Source: Leishmania mexicana MHOM/GT/2001/U1103
Lineage: Eukaryota; Euglenozoa; Kinetoplastea; Trypanosomatida; Trypanosomatidae
Length of the DNA stretch: 64,000 bases
Assembly (NCBI RefSeq): GCF_000234665.1
Contig: NC_018326.1
Coordinates: 558,001-622,000, forward strand
Direction of reading: 5' to 3'
The notes beneath the pieces were generated by a model. The model saw only the letters and a program-made list of their open reading frames with translations, was not told where the DNA came from and made no database searches. The translations under genes and the position numbers were made by a program. This document shows positions 31,308 through 40,469 of the stretch, piece by piece (position 1 is the stretch's first letter; the number at the start of each line of letters is the position of its first letter).

Positions 31308-32828
31308 CTATATGAGAACCGTATAGGGGTTCAGGCGGTACACACCAAAGCGCACAAAGTCTACCCCGGGAATGGAATACGGCATGAAGCTGGCTGCGTC
31401 ATTGTACCCGCAGTACTCAGAAGCGGTATCCCCTGTCGCCGGCTGCGCTTCCCGTTTGAACTGGTAGGGAGGAAGTGGGGTGCTCGTCGGGTGGTAGCTC
31501 GAGTCTGAGAGACTCGACTGGAAGGCAGCAGAGTACGACAAACCGGTACCACTGCGCACCCTGTCCCCATGCATTTCCTCTGTGGCATCCACGTCCTTCC
31601 CCTTGGCGCTGCTCAAGGGTGCCGCAGCAGGCCCTGCAACAAAAAACGGACCCGATGGGGTTTCCACGACAATCGTGCCGCGCGGCATGTGCTTTTGATG
31701 GGCGCCGCTGTTGTACCGCATCGACACCTCCGACTGCAGCGCCTTCTCGTGGCCCTCCGGCACTAGCCACACACCCTCCACGCCGTTCACCGAGTCAAAG
31801 AAGAGACGATGGTGCGTATCGAGCATCCGTTTCACGGTGGCCTGGTCGTTGATCGTGGGCCACGCGCACCCCTTGCCACGCTGTGTGTGCGTGTTGCGGC
31901 GGTTCTCCACTGAAACCAGTGCACCAGTCGAGGCATTAAAGACGTTATTCACCAGCCAACGCACCATGGGCACCGTGCCGGTGCGGCGCAGCTGACCGAG
32001 AAAGAGGCGCTGACCGCTCTGCGGGTGAGGCTGGTGGCAGTGGCTGTTGCCGCACACGGCCCCGTGTGCGTTGAAGAGGGAGCAGTGCGGGCACGACCAC
32101 GGTGTCTGGTGCTGCGGGGCCAGCTCTGCCTCAATCTCCATCTCGTTCCTGTCGAGATCCTCCAGGCAGGGAATGAAGATGGCCGGCACCTTGCTCTGCG
32201 GCATGCGGGCAACCGTGACGCGCGGCAAAGACTGGAGGAAATGGAAACGGCTCACGCCGCGCACCTGCATCGCAGCCTCCCAGGGCAAGAAGCTGAAGAT
32301 GTTCTCCCAAACGTCCTCGTTGTGAGAGAAGTGCGTCTTGGAGCGGTGCGGCGCCGTGAGCTGCGAAGCGAAGCGGTAGACGACCTCCTCCTCCTCGTCA
32401 CCGTCGTCGTCGAAGTTCTCACTGACATGAGAGCCCGCGGTGGAGGAGGAAATCCCCTCGGACATGTCCATGAACGGCACGTGTTTGTCTGACGACGCAG
32501 ACGAGTAGTACGAGGAGGAAAAATGGCTCTCATTCTTCAGCGAAGGGCGTCCGCGGAAGTTGTGCGAATCGGCCACCAGCTCCGTGCTCAGCACGCTGTC
32601 CTGAATGTTGACCATCCCGGTGATCGTCTGGGCGGCGAGTATCAGCATCAGAAGACTAATCTCCTGGTTCAGCATGCGCTTGCTGGAACGCTGCGGTGGC
32701 ATGCAGCCACGGGCGCCCACCGTCGCCAATGCCTCGGCGTTGCTGTACGAAGAGCCCTCACTCACCCCCGTACCAGGCAGGTCCTCCATAACGGTCGCGC
32801 TTGCCCTCTTCATTGTCTTTTGCGGCAT
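31308..32828 (-). CDS. F-box-like / RanBP2-like zinc finger / RRM-like protein
   Basis: The 506-residue product is not a named protein I know. Three pieces can be seen. Residues ~169-205 (EDVWENIFSFLPWEAAMQVRG, then SRFHFLQSLP) resemble an F-box, with an acidic run just before. Residues 244-264 (WSCPHCSLFNAHGAVCGNSHC) form a CxxC...CxxxxC zinc knuckle close to the RanBP2 type, which can bind RNA or ubiquitin. Residues ~273-360 contain LFLGQL and GKGCAWPTI spaced like RNP2 and RNP1 of an RRM. The rest is Ser-rich and disordered-looking. If correct, it could link RNA binding to an SCF ubiquitin ligase, but this is inference from weak motifs. The ATG at 32828 opens the frame; no targeting signal is seen. 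Its 3' UTR appears unusually long. Confidence 0.7.
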   Translation of the reverse strand: MPQKTMKRASATVMEDLPGTGVSEGSSYSNAEALATVGARGCMPPQRSSKRMLNQEISLLMLILAAQTITGMVNIQDSVLSTELVADSHNFRGRPSLKNESHFSSSYYSSASSDKHVPFMDMSEGISSSTAGSHVSENFDDDGDEEEEVVYRFASQLTAPHRSKTHFSHNEDVWENIFSFLPWEAAMQVRGVSRFHFLQSLPRVTVARMPQSKVPAIFIPCLEDLDRNEMEIEAELAPQHQTPWSCPHCSLFNAHGAVCGNSHCHQPHPQSGQRLFLGQLRRTGTVPMVRWLVNNVFNASTGALVSVENRRNTHTQRGKGCAWPTINDQATVKRMLDTHHRLFFDSVNGVEGVWLVPEGHEKALQSEVSMRYNSGAHQKHMPRGTIVVETPSGPFFVAGPAAAPLSSAKGKDVDATEEMHGDRVRSGTGLSYSAAFQSSLSDSSYHPTSTPLPPYQFKREAQPATGDTASEYCGYNDAASFMPYSIPGVDFVRFGVYRLNPYTVLI

Positions 32829-33567
32829 GTTGGATCGGTGGGCTTGGGTGTGGAAAGACCGAAGAGGAGAAAAATGAGAATCGGCAAGTTGGTAGCTTCA
32901 GGGTGTTTTTTTTGTTTTTCGTTTTCGTTGGTGCACTGCCCCGAAGAAGGGGTTTCCGATGGCGTTAGATGCACAAGAACAATGATGGAACGCAATCCCC
33001 CGAAACAAGGGAAAGGCAAAGCACAAAGAGGAAAGGTGTGGTGAGATGTTTTCTTTCGTCGTCGGGGCGGAGGAAGCGGACGCGTTTGCTTCAGACGGCG
33101 GTCCGATGGAAAACGCGAGAGTGCGAAAAGCAGCAAAGGGCAAAAGAGTGGGGTGGTGGTGGAAAGAAGAAGCGAGAAGAGCTGCGAGGGAGAAGCAAGC
33201 AAGTGTGCGGGTACGCAATCGAGCACGGGAGAGCAAGAGGAAAGAGAATATGCAGGAGAAAGGAGTGTGACCGAAGACATTGAGCTTCACAAACCTGCAC
33301 ACACCTCGGTTGCAAGTCGCTTAGAGCACCAGGTGCGGGAGATTGGGTCTCATTGCGGAGTGCATGCAAGCCGCCTTGCTTTCGATCGTTACAGACGCTG
33401 GCTCCTGGATTTCGCTGCAACCTGGAAGAGTGATTAAACGCCAACTTTCGTTCTACGGACCTCATTGTGAACAGGGTCAGCGCCCTCTGCACCAGTACAC
33501 CAACACTTAGGCACACACAACACATAATGAGAGCTCTGCCCCGCGGCCACCTCCATCATCCTCGGGG
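32829..33567. other. Intergenic: F-box/RRM-like gene 5' flank and cyclophilin 3' UTR
   Basis: No gene is seen. Purine-rich plus-strand tracts (33130-33270) are pyrimidine-rich on the minus strand and fit the splice-acceptor zone of the gene starting at 32828. Confidence 0.55.
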
Positions 33568-34257
33568 TTAGTACCGCGGTTGAAGTAAGTCGAGAACTTC
33601 CTTGCCTGGCATCACATGCTGAGAGCGCTCGCCCTGTAGAGCCTCCTGTGTCTCTTCCGCCATGTAGCCACCACTCTGACCGCAGTCAGAGATCCAGGCA
33701 CGACTCACGGGAGTCCCACAGCGCGAGCCGCACAGTTTCACTACCTGGTTGACGATCTCCCAGCCCCCCAACACCTGCCCTACAACGACAAACTTTCGAT
33801 CGAGTTGCTCATTGCGTCCCAGATTGAAGAAAAACTGGGATCCGTTTTGGTTCGGCCCACTGTGCGCCATCCCGACAGTACCAGGCAAGTGCTTCCCGGC
33901 CTTTCCCTCAAAAGACTCATCCGGAAACGGATATCCAAAGACGCTAACATTGCTGCGGCCGTCCTTGGTGAGAATGTCGCCGCCTTGCATGACGAACCCT
34001 GGAATAATGCGATGAAACGGGGTCCCCTTGTAGTACAACAAGCACTGACCATATCCGCGCTCGCCGGTGCACAGGGAGCGGAAGTTCTCGCTTGTTCTCG
34101 GCACAACGTCCCTAAACAGCTCCACCGACACTCGCCCCAGCACATCGCCTTCGGCGGTGATGTCAAAATAGACCACCGGGTTATCCGCTATGGGGGTGTA
34201 CGGCATGTAGAGCGCCGCGCGATTCGACTGGAGCGCCACACGCGAGAAGCGCCACAT
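33568..34257 (-). CDS. Cyclophilin-type peptidyl-prolyl isomerase with mitochondrial-like leader
   Basis: The 229-residue protein has a cyclophilin domain from about residue 27 to 195. Catalytic and core motifs are present: FHRIIPGFVMQGGDI (residues 81-95, with Arg83 and Gln91), NGSQFFFNL (138-146) and FVVVGQV (156-162). The tryptophan that contacts cyclosporin A (W121 in human CypA) is replaced by Gln151 in RNEQLDRK. The first ~20 residues (MWRFSRVALQSNRAALYM) are basic, amphipathic and free of acids, typical of a mitochondrial presequence. A ~35-residue hydrophilic tail follows the domain. A second ATG at residue 18 could give a cytosolic form. I do not assign a specific CYP number. Confidence 0.93.
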   Translation of the reverse strand: MWRFSRVALQSNRAALYMPYTPIADNPVVYFDITAEGDVLGRVSVELFRDVVPRTSENFRSLCTGERGYGQCLLYYKGTPFHRIIPGFVMQGGDILTKDGRSNVSVFGYPFPDESFEGKAGKHLPGTVGMAHSGPNQNGSQFFFNLGRNEQLDRKFVVVGQVLGGWEIVNQVVKLCGSRCGTPVSRAWISDCGQSGGYMAEETQEALQGERSQHVMPGKEVLDLLQPRY

Positions 34258-34530
34258 GCTTCAAGTTTGCTAATTCTTCCCTTTTTTTCCTTTCCCGGTG
34301 CACACAGCACGGGGAGCAAGCGACGAGGGCTTCCCCCGCTGAAATGGGTGTGACGTGAAGTGTGACGCGTCGCCGAACTTGGTGAAGATATCACTTGTTC
34401 GATTAATGAAAACAAGCAGCGCTAATCCAAAGACAGGCAAACGGGAAAAGAGGAAAAACAACCAGGGCATCATAACAGCAGGAGTAGTGAGCCAACCAGG
34501 AGATTCCCACTGTTAGAGAATCACCCGCAG
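34258..34530. promoter_or_regulatory. Cyclophilin 5' flank with minus-strand splice-acceptor signals
   Basis: The plus-strand purine runs gggaaaagaggaaaaac (34442-34458) and aaaacaagcag (34409-34419) are pyrimidine tracts on the minus strand upstream of the cyclophilin ATG. They are the likely trans-splicing signals. No gene is seen here. Confidence 0.45.
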
Positions 34531-35340
34531 AGGGAGGACCCATGGCTCCCACTGCAGCAGGTGGGGTTGCTCTCCATCAGCATCTGCTTCCTTTTCACCA
34601 CCGCTACAGCGGAAGTACCAGCCTTATTTGCGCACCCTCAAGCCAAAACTCTTGGCCTGTCAAAGGAATGGCAGTTGAGAGGGCCACATTTGTCACCCGC
34701 AACTTGACAGCGCGCCACAAGAGAGGCGCACCCTCCTCTGCCTGTATCTGATTTTGGTGTGGTTGCCTTCAATCAAGCCCATCAAAGAGAGTGCGTATGC
34801 TGTTGAGGTGGTGTGATTCCATCTATTTCGCTTACTCATTTAGCCTTGAACCACCGCGGAAAAAAAAGATCCTCTTCAACATGTCATTGTGCCACAAACA
34901 CGTCACCTAATATGCGCATACAACCACGGCCTAACTACCTCTGCTGCTCACTGCGGCTATGTCCAGGAACCGGGTCAACCAACACCGTTGAGCGTCGTTC
35001 AGCCCCACTGCACCTCGACTGCATACGGTGCAGAGTGGGTCCAGGCTTACACTCCACATCACCGCAACGCAGTTAAAGCAGAAAACCAGTAGGCGGATGC
35101 GTACATTAGCTGAATCCCCGACACGATTCGTAGTGAGCTGGTCCAAGCGTGATCATCACTGCAAGCCACTTCGGCACCGCGCCAGCCCAGACCTGTCCGC
35201 CGGTACCAAGAGTCCGCAGCCGTACCCGAGGCCAGGCTGAGCAGGCTCTTGGCGCTCCCAGAGGATGCGCACTGGACCCTGATACCACGCTGAGGTGGCC
35301 GGCACCATCAAGGGCCGTGAAGAAGGACAAAAAAAAATCG
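34531..35340 (+). mobile_element. SIDER-like retroposon, copy 2, with A-rich tail
   Basis: The right part (35096-35338) is clearly homologous to 27765-27915 and continues further, to gggccgtgaagaaggac followed by an A-run at 35329-35337. A 3' A-tail in the plus orientation fits a retroposed element. The left limit is uncertain; the sequence changes from low-complexity to mixed composition near 34530, giving ~0.8 kb, within the size range of Leishmania SIDERs. It lies in the space between the cyclophilin gene and the gene ending at 36023, thus within the 3' UTR of the latter or the 5' flank of the former, antisense to transcription. Confidence 0.55.
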
Positions 35341-36022
35341 TACAGGAAAACGAAAAAAAAGAAAGATACAAACTCGCCACATCACCTTTTTTTCTTTTTT
35401 TTCGGTCGTCCTGCCTCTGTTGTTTTGCCCTTCTTTCAAAGAAAAGACTGTAACACACCACTCTCTCCTTGCTAGATGAACAAACAAAAGAGCCAAGATA
35501 CGGTGAGAAAGCGAGAAAGAAAAAAAAAGGAGAGTACATAAATGAACCAATCCGTACATGCCCGCTGCGGATGCGCTTTCTTGCATATGTGTGTGTGTCC
35601 TTGTCTGCCGCCCATTTCTTTGAACGAACGCGCAAACACTCCAGTCCAAATCCTAATCTACTACTCACACATAAAGGGATGGAAAAAAACACCACCATGC
35701 CACACCACGACACCTGAAGCGCGAGCGATAACCCTCTTTAGCGTGTGCATTGGCGGTAGTTTCTCTCGAAAGCTATTGTCCCGACCTAAGGTGCACCCTC
35801 GAACGTTGATACCCTTCAGCAATCTCATCAACTTTCCTCCACATTGTACGGCTTTGCACCTGGTTTGTAACCGCGCTGATCAAAGACTCCACAAACAGCA
35901 TACAAGAAAGGCAGCGCACCACCACTTGCTCTTCGAATGAACTCGCGATCACGGTGGTGGCCCTTCGAGCTCGTCATGCCACCGCCCACCGCAAGCGAGT
36001 ACAGATCGATAAAGAGACGACG
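35341..36022. other. Intergenic: 3' UTR of EF-hand-like gene
   Basis: No credible gene. The part just right of the SIDER-like tail has A- and T-rich runs (35355-35405, 35520-35530). Confidence 0.5.
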
Positions 36023-36637
36023 TTAGCAGCATGCAGAAGCCTTCTTCTTCTTCTGTTCCTTCTCCAGGGGTTTGGGGGTCTCCTTTTCGGAAGGGGCTTT
36101 CTTCTCCTCCTCCTCCTCCACTCTTGCCTGGTCGAGGGCCTCCTGCTCCCGACGCTTAGCCTCCAGTGCGTCCAGCTTGCGGCGCGCCGCAAGGCAGTGC
36201 ACACCTGTCTCACCGTAAAGAGCACGCATGAAGTCCCTGTCAGTGATAGCACCCTTGTTTTCAGCGTCTAGGATGCTAAAGAGAGCGTCCACCTCCTCTT
36301 CGGACAGGGCATCTTTCTTGAAGCTGCTCTTGGTCACGATTTCCTCCAGCGACCTGCGTGTGATAATACACGCCGGGGCCACCACAACAACACATTTCGC
36401 CATGTCCTCAGCCGACATGAGAGATGACCTGTTATCTTCGCAGAACTCGGTGAACTCGTAGGCAGTCATCTGACCAGGATACGTGGTCTTGCTCACCGCC
36501 TCGCCAACCGTGGGCGACCTCAGGCAGTAGCCAGCCTCGAGAGCGGCCACTGTGATCATTTGACGAGGCAACACATCTATGCCATCCTCGCGGGTGATGC
36601 GGCGCTTCTCAAAAGCATCCCTCGTAGAGATCAGCAT
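36023..36637 (-). CDS. Small EF-hand-like hypothetical with basic CC C-terminus
   Basis: From the ATG at 36637 the product has 204 residues. The codon at 36670 that would extend the frame is TTG, so it was not used. Residues ~111-142 (LSEEEVDALFSILDAENKGAITDRDFMRALYG) form a helix-loop-helix like an EF-hand, with loop DAENKGAITDRD that retains some ligands. Residues ~60-100 may hold a second, degenerate unit (AYEFTEFCEDN). A charged coiled-coil-like region (~150-198) leads into a polylysine and the end SACC. A terminal CC after a basic stretch is a possible lipidation signal (geranylgeranyl or palmitate), which would place the protein on a membrane. I know no name for it. Whether calcium is bound is doubtful. 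Confidence 0.75.
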   Translation of the reverse strand: MLISTRDAFEKRRITREDGIDVLPRQMITVAALEAGYCLRSPTVGEAVSKTTYPGQMTAYEFTEFCEDNRSSLMSAEDMAKCVVVVAPACIITRRSLEEIVTKSSFKKDALSEEEVDALFSILDAENKGAITDRDFMRALYGETGVHCLAARRKLDALEAKRREQEALDQARVEEEEEKKAPSEKETPKPLEKEQKKKKASACC

Positions 36638-37084
36638 CGTTGTTGGCAATGAGAAGAGGCAAGAAAGCAAGTGCGAAACCGAATGATGTCCCTAGATGAG
36701 ATCCTTTTCCTTTTGGGTTTGTTCAAGCAAAAACTCCTATTATTGTGTTATAGGCCACAAGAGCAAAAAAAAGGGGTGGGTTACAAAAAGAGTAGACTGC
36801 CAGTCATAAATAGGCATCATCCTGTGAGACGAAACGACAGTACCTTGTCATCGATATCCTTCCAATATAAAAAATAGTAGGAGACGGACTGCAAAGGCGG
36901 AAACTGCAACACGCCAGCGACTTCCACCTCACCCTTACCCCGTAAATAACAGGGTGGCCAACAAAAGAAAACGGTGTTGGCTAGTCCCTGAAAGGGACTG
37001 GAAGGGAAAATGGCACCCTAGGTTTTCTTCCGGTTTCCTGCGACTCATTTCGAGTTAACAGTGTGCTGCAATGACCCAGAAGAG
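36638..37084. other. Intergenic: 5' flank of EF-hand-like gene
   Basis: This 0.45-kb stretch is clearly richer in A and T than the DNA further left. No gene is seen. It includes A-rich runs (36764-36773). Confidence 0.55.
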
Positions 37085-38422
37085 TTAAAGAGGCTCTAGT
37101 GAGCGAGAAGTCGAAACGTGACCACCAAAATCACCCACACGCCTGAAAACGGATCCCATTTCGTTCGACGAAGGATTCATCTTACTGGGGTACAGCTTGT
37201 TCTTGAAAACAACCCAGTCAAACTCGTTGTCGAAAGACCGTCCGCTCCCGTGTAACAGCGCCCGCGTCTGCTGCCCCTTCGAACGGATCATCCTGGTCCT
37301 CAAAGGTGAAGCTGATGAAGCGGCAGCCACAGCGCCCGCAAGTTTTTCCCGTATTGACTTTAAATCAGCACTGTCAGGAAACACCTCCAGACCTTTTTCA
37401 ACTATTCTGCTGCCACGATCAAAGTCCTCCTGATAAGCAGTTGCGATCGCCCACAAGACATATCCACGGCCACCACTTTTTGTACTCAGCATCGCCTGTG
37501 GTTCCAAGAGAGCAGCTTGTCTTCCGTGAAACTCCGCCTCTTTGTAAAGACCGCTAAGGATAGCAGCGGCTGATGCATTCGAATGCACAACGGCGTCTAT
37601 GTCGTCATCATGAGAAAAGTTCAAAGAGCTAGAAAGGAGAGAGAAGGCACTTTCGTAGTCCTCTTTCAAAGCACAGCCTTCCGAAAACGTGGTCAGCAAT
37701 CGAATCAGTTTTTTTTCATCGTCGGAAGTCCTAGGGTTCGGCGAAGCATATGAGCCAATACCTTCCCTCATCGGCACAGAAATCTGTCCTCGCAGATTCT
37801 CACTGTCATCAGAGTTGCTGATGCCGCCAGGAAGTGTCAGCGGCTCATCGAAAGCCGAGCGCGCCAATCGCCGGTGTGGAGTGCTGCCACACGCGCTCAG
37901 TGACTCGTTGTACTCGAACAAGTCATCTTTCAAGCGCTCACGCAATGCGGGTGACCCGAGTGCTGCACGCACTGCAAGAAACGGTACACGAACATTCAGC
38001 TGCCTTTCGAATTGGGCCAACGGTGCAGCAAAGCTTGAGACTCCACTTTCAATGCTCCGGTATCCCCTTGTATTTTCTCTGGTAGGAACTTCTTCGAGAC
38101 ATTTGAGAAGGCTGGACGTCGCATCTTTCAACTCCTCGTATGGATTCTTGACAAAGCACTGCAGCCACTCTTCAACTTCGATAGGGACGTGTTGTTGCTG
38201 ATATGAAGCTAAAAATTCAGGAAGGCGAAACGGTCGCTCGATCCCTGTGGGAAAGCACCCCAGTGTCCACCAGTACTTCATGACGTAAGGCCCTGGCCCA
38301 TGTGGACCGGCAAAGCGATAAAGATACATGGTGGGATTCAGTGACATGTGCTTCTGGTGCTTGGACCCAGGAGCCCAGCTGCCACGCTGGTAGCTGCGAG
38401 CGACGCATTGCCGGCGTAGCAT
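37085..38422 (-). CDS. Conserved hypothetical, probably mitochondrial, TPR-like
   Basis: The product has 445 residues and I do not recognise the family. Its N-terminus (MLRRQCVARSYQRGSW) is rich in Arg and Ser with no acidic residue, which suggests mitochondrial import. Residues ~230-350 contain paired helices with TPR-like Ala/Gly spacing (EGCALKEDYESAFSLLSSSL; AAAILSGLYKEAEFHGRQAALLEP; AYQEDFDRGSRIVEKGLEVFPD). An aromatic stretch near the start (YVMKYWWTLGCFPTG) looks conserved-type. These signs fit a helical scaffold in a mitochondrial complex such as the mitoribosome or an RNA-processing complex, but no specific match is claimed. Codon use is less GC3-biased than in the genes further from the strand switch. 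Confidence 0.75.
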   Translation of the reverse strand: MLRRQCVARSYQRGSWAPGSKHQKHMSLNPTMYLYRFAGPHGPGPYVMKYWWTLGCFPTGIERPFRLPEFLASYQQQHVPIEVEEWLQCFVKNPYEELKDATSSLLKCLEEVPTRENTRGYRSIESGVSSFAAPLAQFERQLNVRVPFLAVRAALGSPALRERLKDDLFEYNESLSACGSTPHRRLARSAFDEPLTLPGGISNSDDSENLRGQISVPMREGIGSYASPNPRTSDDEKKLIRLLTTFSEGCALKEDYESAFSLLSSSLNFSHDDDIDAVVHSNASAAAILSGLYKEAEFHGRQAALLEPQAMLSTKSGGRGYVLWAIATAYQEDFDRGSRIVEKGLEVFPDSADLKSIREKLAGAVAAASSASPLRTRMIRSKGQQTRALLHGSGRSFDNEFDWVVFKNKLYPSKMNPSSNEMGSVFRRVGDFGGHVSTSRSLEPL

Positions 38423-38773
38423 TCTTCTGCAACGAGTGACTTACCGCGTAAAACAGGCGAGATGAATAGGAAAAGGAGTGATGATGGTGCAGAAAACCCT
38501 GGAATAAAGGCAATGACCTCCTCGCTTGAGCAGAGCGCGCGTTGGGTACGGAAGTCTCTAGGTGAAGAGAGAAGTAAACAAGAACTCCGATCCAAATCCA
38601 GACGATGAAGCGGCTGAAGACACGCATATGTGGAATGAGTACATGCATCGTGCCTGTTGGTGCATGGTCATCCATAGGAAGCACTTTTCAGCTTCTAGTG
38701 CAATGTGAAAGGCCCAAAAGTGCCATGGATGAAAAGAGAGAGTCCTCTGTGGTCACATGAAAGAAGCGCTTCG
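38423..38773. other. Intergenic: 5' flank of TPR-like gene
   Basis: No gene is seen in these 351 bases. Composition is near even. Confidence 0.55.
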
Positions 38774-39541
38774 CTAATCAGAGAACTTCCTCAGGAGTCG
38801 TAGCCAGTTGATATACTCCTCCTGCTCAAAAAAGAAGGCTTGAGCCATGACAAACTCGGCAAAGGCATTGTTTACTCCACGCTCATCTAGGTAGTCGAGA
38901 ATTTCGTCGGAAAGGTCGTCATCAAGCTCACTAAGCATTGGCCCTCTATATTTGGAAGCACACCGGCGGTGTGCGTCACCAGAGGATCCGTACATATCCT
39001 TTTTTACCCCAGAAGCAGCATTGTGCCCGTAGCACGCCTTTGCGCTCTCAAACGCCTCTTCTGAAGGATGAATTGTAAGTGCATCCATCACGAGCTCCAG
39101 GTCGATCGAAGTGAGACTAAACTCAAGTCCTCCTGCCGGATACCTTTTTTTGCGCATAAACAAGCCAAAGTTGAGGTACTCTTGCTCTTCACGCTCACCG
39201 TTGTCCATTCGATACGTTCCCTCGTACTGTTTCGTTTCCATCAAAGTGATTACATGTAGCTCCTCAGCTCCGCAATGACGAATTTCAACATTTTTGAATA
39301 AATCAAAACGGTTTGATCCAGATGCGTGCTCCATCCTCCACCCAACTGGAACAAGCGGCCGAGGTGGAAGAAAATCGCGAATCCCTTCCTCATGTTCCTC
39401 ACGCATCGTCAGCTGATATAGCTTTCTATGTCGCCTGTGCTCGCTCCGTGCTGCCAGCTCTGCCGTACTACCGATGAGGTTCCTATACAGGGCGCCCAAG
39501 CCAGCCCGAGCCCCCGACATCATTGTGTAGCGTCGCAGCAT
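38774..39541 (-). CDS. MAM33/p32 (gC1qBP) family mitochondrial protein
   Basis: From the ATG at 39541 (MLRRYTMMSGARAG) the product has 255 residues; the upstream in-frame codon at 39559 is TTG and was not used. The leader is basic and suits mitochondrial import. The body has the MAM33 pattern: an acidic protein with a beta core (FDLFKNVEIRH; EYLNFGLFMRKK; LEFSLTSIDLELVMD) and the characteristic C-terminal helices LSDEILDYLDERGVNNAFAEFV and EYINWLRLLRKFSD. The family forms doughnut-shaped trimers in the mitochondrial matrix; in trypanosomes relatives (p22) act with RNA-editing or ribosome factors. This is the first gene of the leftward transcription unit, beside the strand-switch region. Confidence 0.88.
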   Translation of the reverse strand: MLRRYTMMSGARAGLGALYRNLIGSTAELAARSEHRRHRKLYQLTMREEHEEGIRDFLPPRPLVPVGWRMEHASGSNRFDLFKNVEIRHCGAEELHVITLMETKQYEGTYRMDNGEREEQEYLNFGLFMRKKRYPAGGLEFSLTSIDLELVMDALTIHPSEEAFESAKACYGHNAASGVKKDMYGSSGDAHRRCASKYRGPMLSELDDDLSDEILDYLDERGVNNAFAEFVMAQAFFFEQEEYINWLRLLRKFSD

Positions 39542-40130
39542 CGCACAAAATCCCCGCAACTTCTAGTATATGTATGTCCATGAAAGATATGCGTCAGATT
39601 TAGGAAAACAGAGAAGAAAGGCGTCAGTAAATGCTTACTCTTCTGTGTTGGCCTGAATATGAAAGAAACAGAGGCACAAGAAGCTGTATCATTGGTGATT
39701 TGCCCAGATTGCCCCATAGTCCTTTCCTCAATAGTGAGCGAGAATCGACTCATAATTCCTCCACTCATATACTCTGAATTGACCGTGAACAACACAAGCC
39801 ATCATAATAAACGACGCAGTTCATTATTTTCTCAAAACAACTCTCTACTTACTTCCACCAACCCTTCGATTCTCCTATCACCGTCGTTCACCACTTGTCC
39901 GTCAAAGGCTCGTCAGTTACCTGATGGGACGTACCCCGCATTCACTGCCAAAAGTCCCCATCTGCAATTCGCGACTTCTTCAGCCACCTCAGCATCTTTA
40001 CCATTCACATACCTTCCTTCGCCACCGCTACTGCGCCACACCCGTGAATCACCGCAGTAGTCCACTATTCCATTTCTCAAAAAAAAAACAATGCGGGCCC
40101 TCCCCGAAGAACGGGGACACCCCAACCCGT

Positions 40131-40469
40131 GGCTTCACAGGGCCCCGCACCCGCCTCGCGAGGGAGCCAACCAGCCCCATACCCCCCTGCCACTGCCGAA
40201 CCACTTTCTGGCGGCGACAGGGCCAGGTACCTACGACGTGGGGGGGGTGAAGACGATTTGTGGTTCCTGGCGCCGGCGGTTCGGTCCTGGATGGCGCGGT
40301 GTCGGGGTGGGCTGCGGTGGGGTGGCGGGCTGGGTGCGGGGGGGGACCGTGCCCAGGTGGCTGCGTCGGCGTTGTCGCCCCGCGTGTAAAAGGCTGCTTT
40401 ACTCCACCCGCCGAGGCCCGAAGGCGGAGTGGCTAAGGGTTCCGGTCGCACTGGTCGAAAAAAAAAACG
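40131..40469 (+). mobile_element. Dispersed GC-rich element, copy A (internally deleted)
   Basis: The copy starts ggcttcacagggccccgcaccc, matching 53549 onward closely through ggtacctacgacgtgg and gatggcgcggtgtcggggtgggctgcg. It then lacks about 170 bases present at 53.7-53.9 kb, resumes at gtggggtggcgggctg and continues through gtgtaaaaggctgcttt to a decayed end with an A-run (40459-40468). The A-rich end suggests a retroposon. It may be SIDER-related but differs from the copies at 27.8 and 35.1 kb. Confidence 0.65.
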
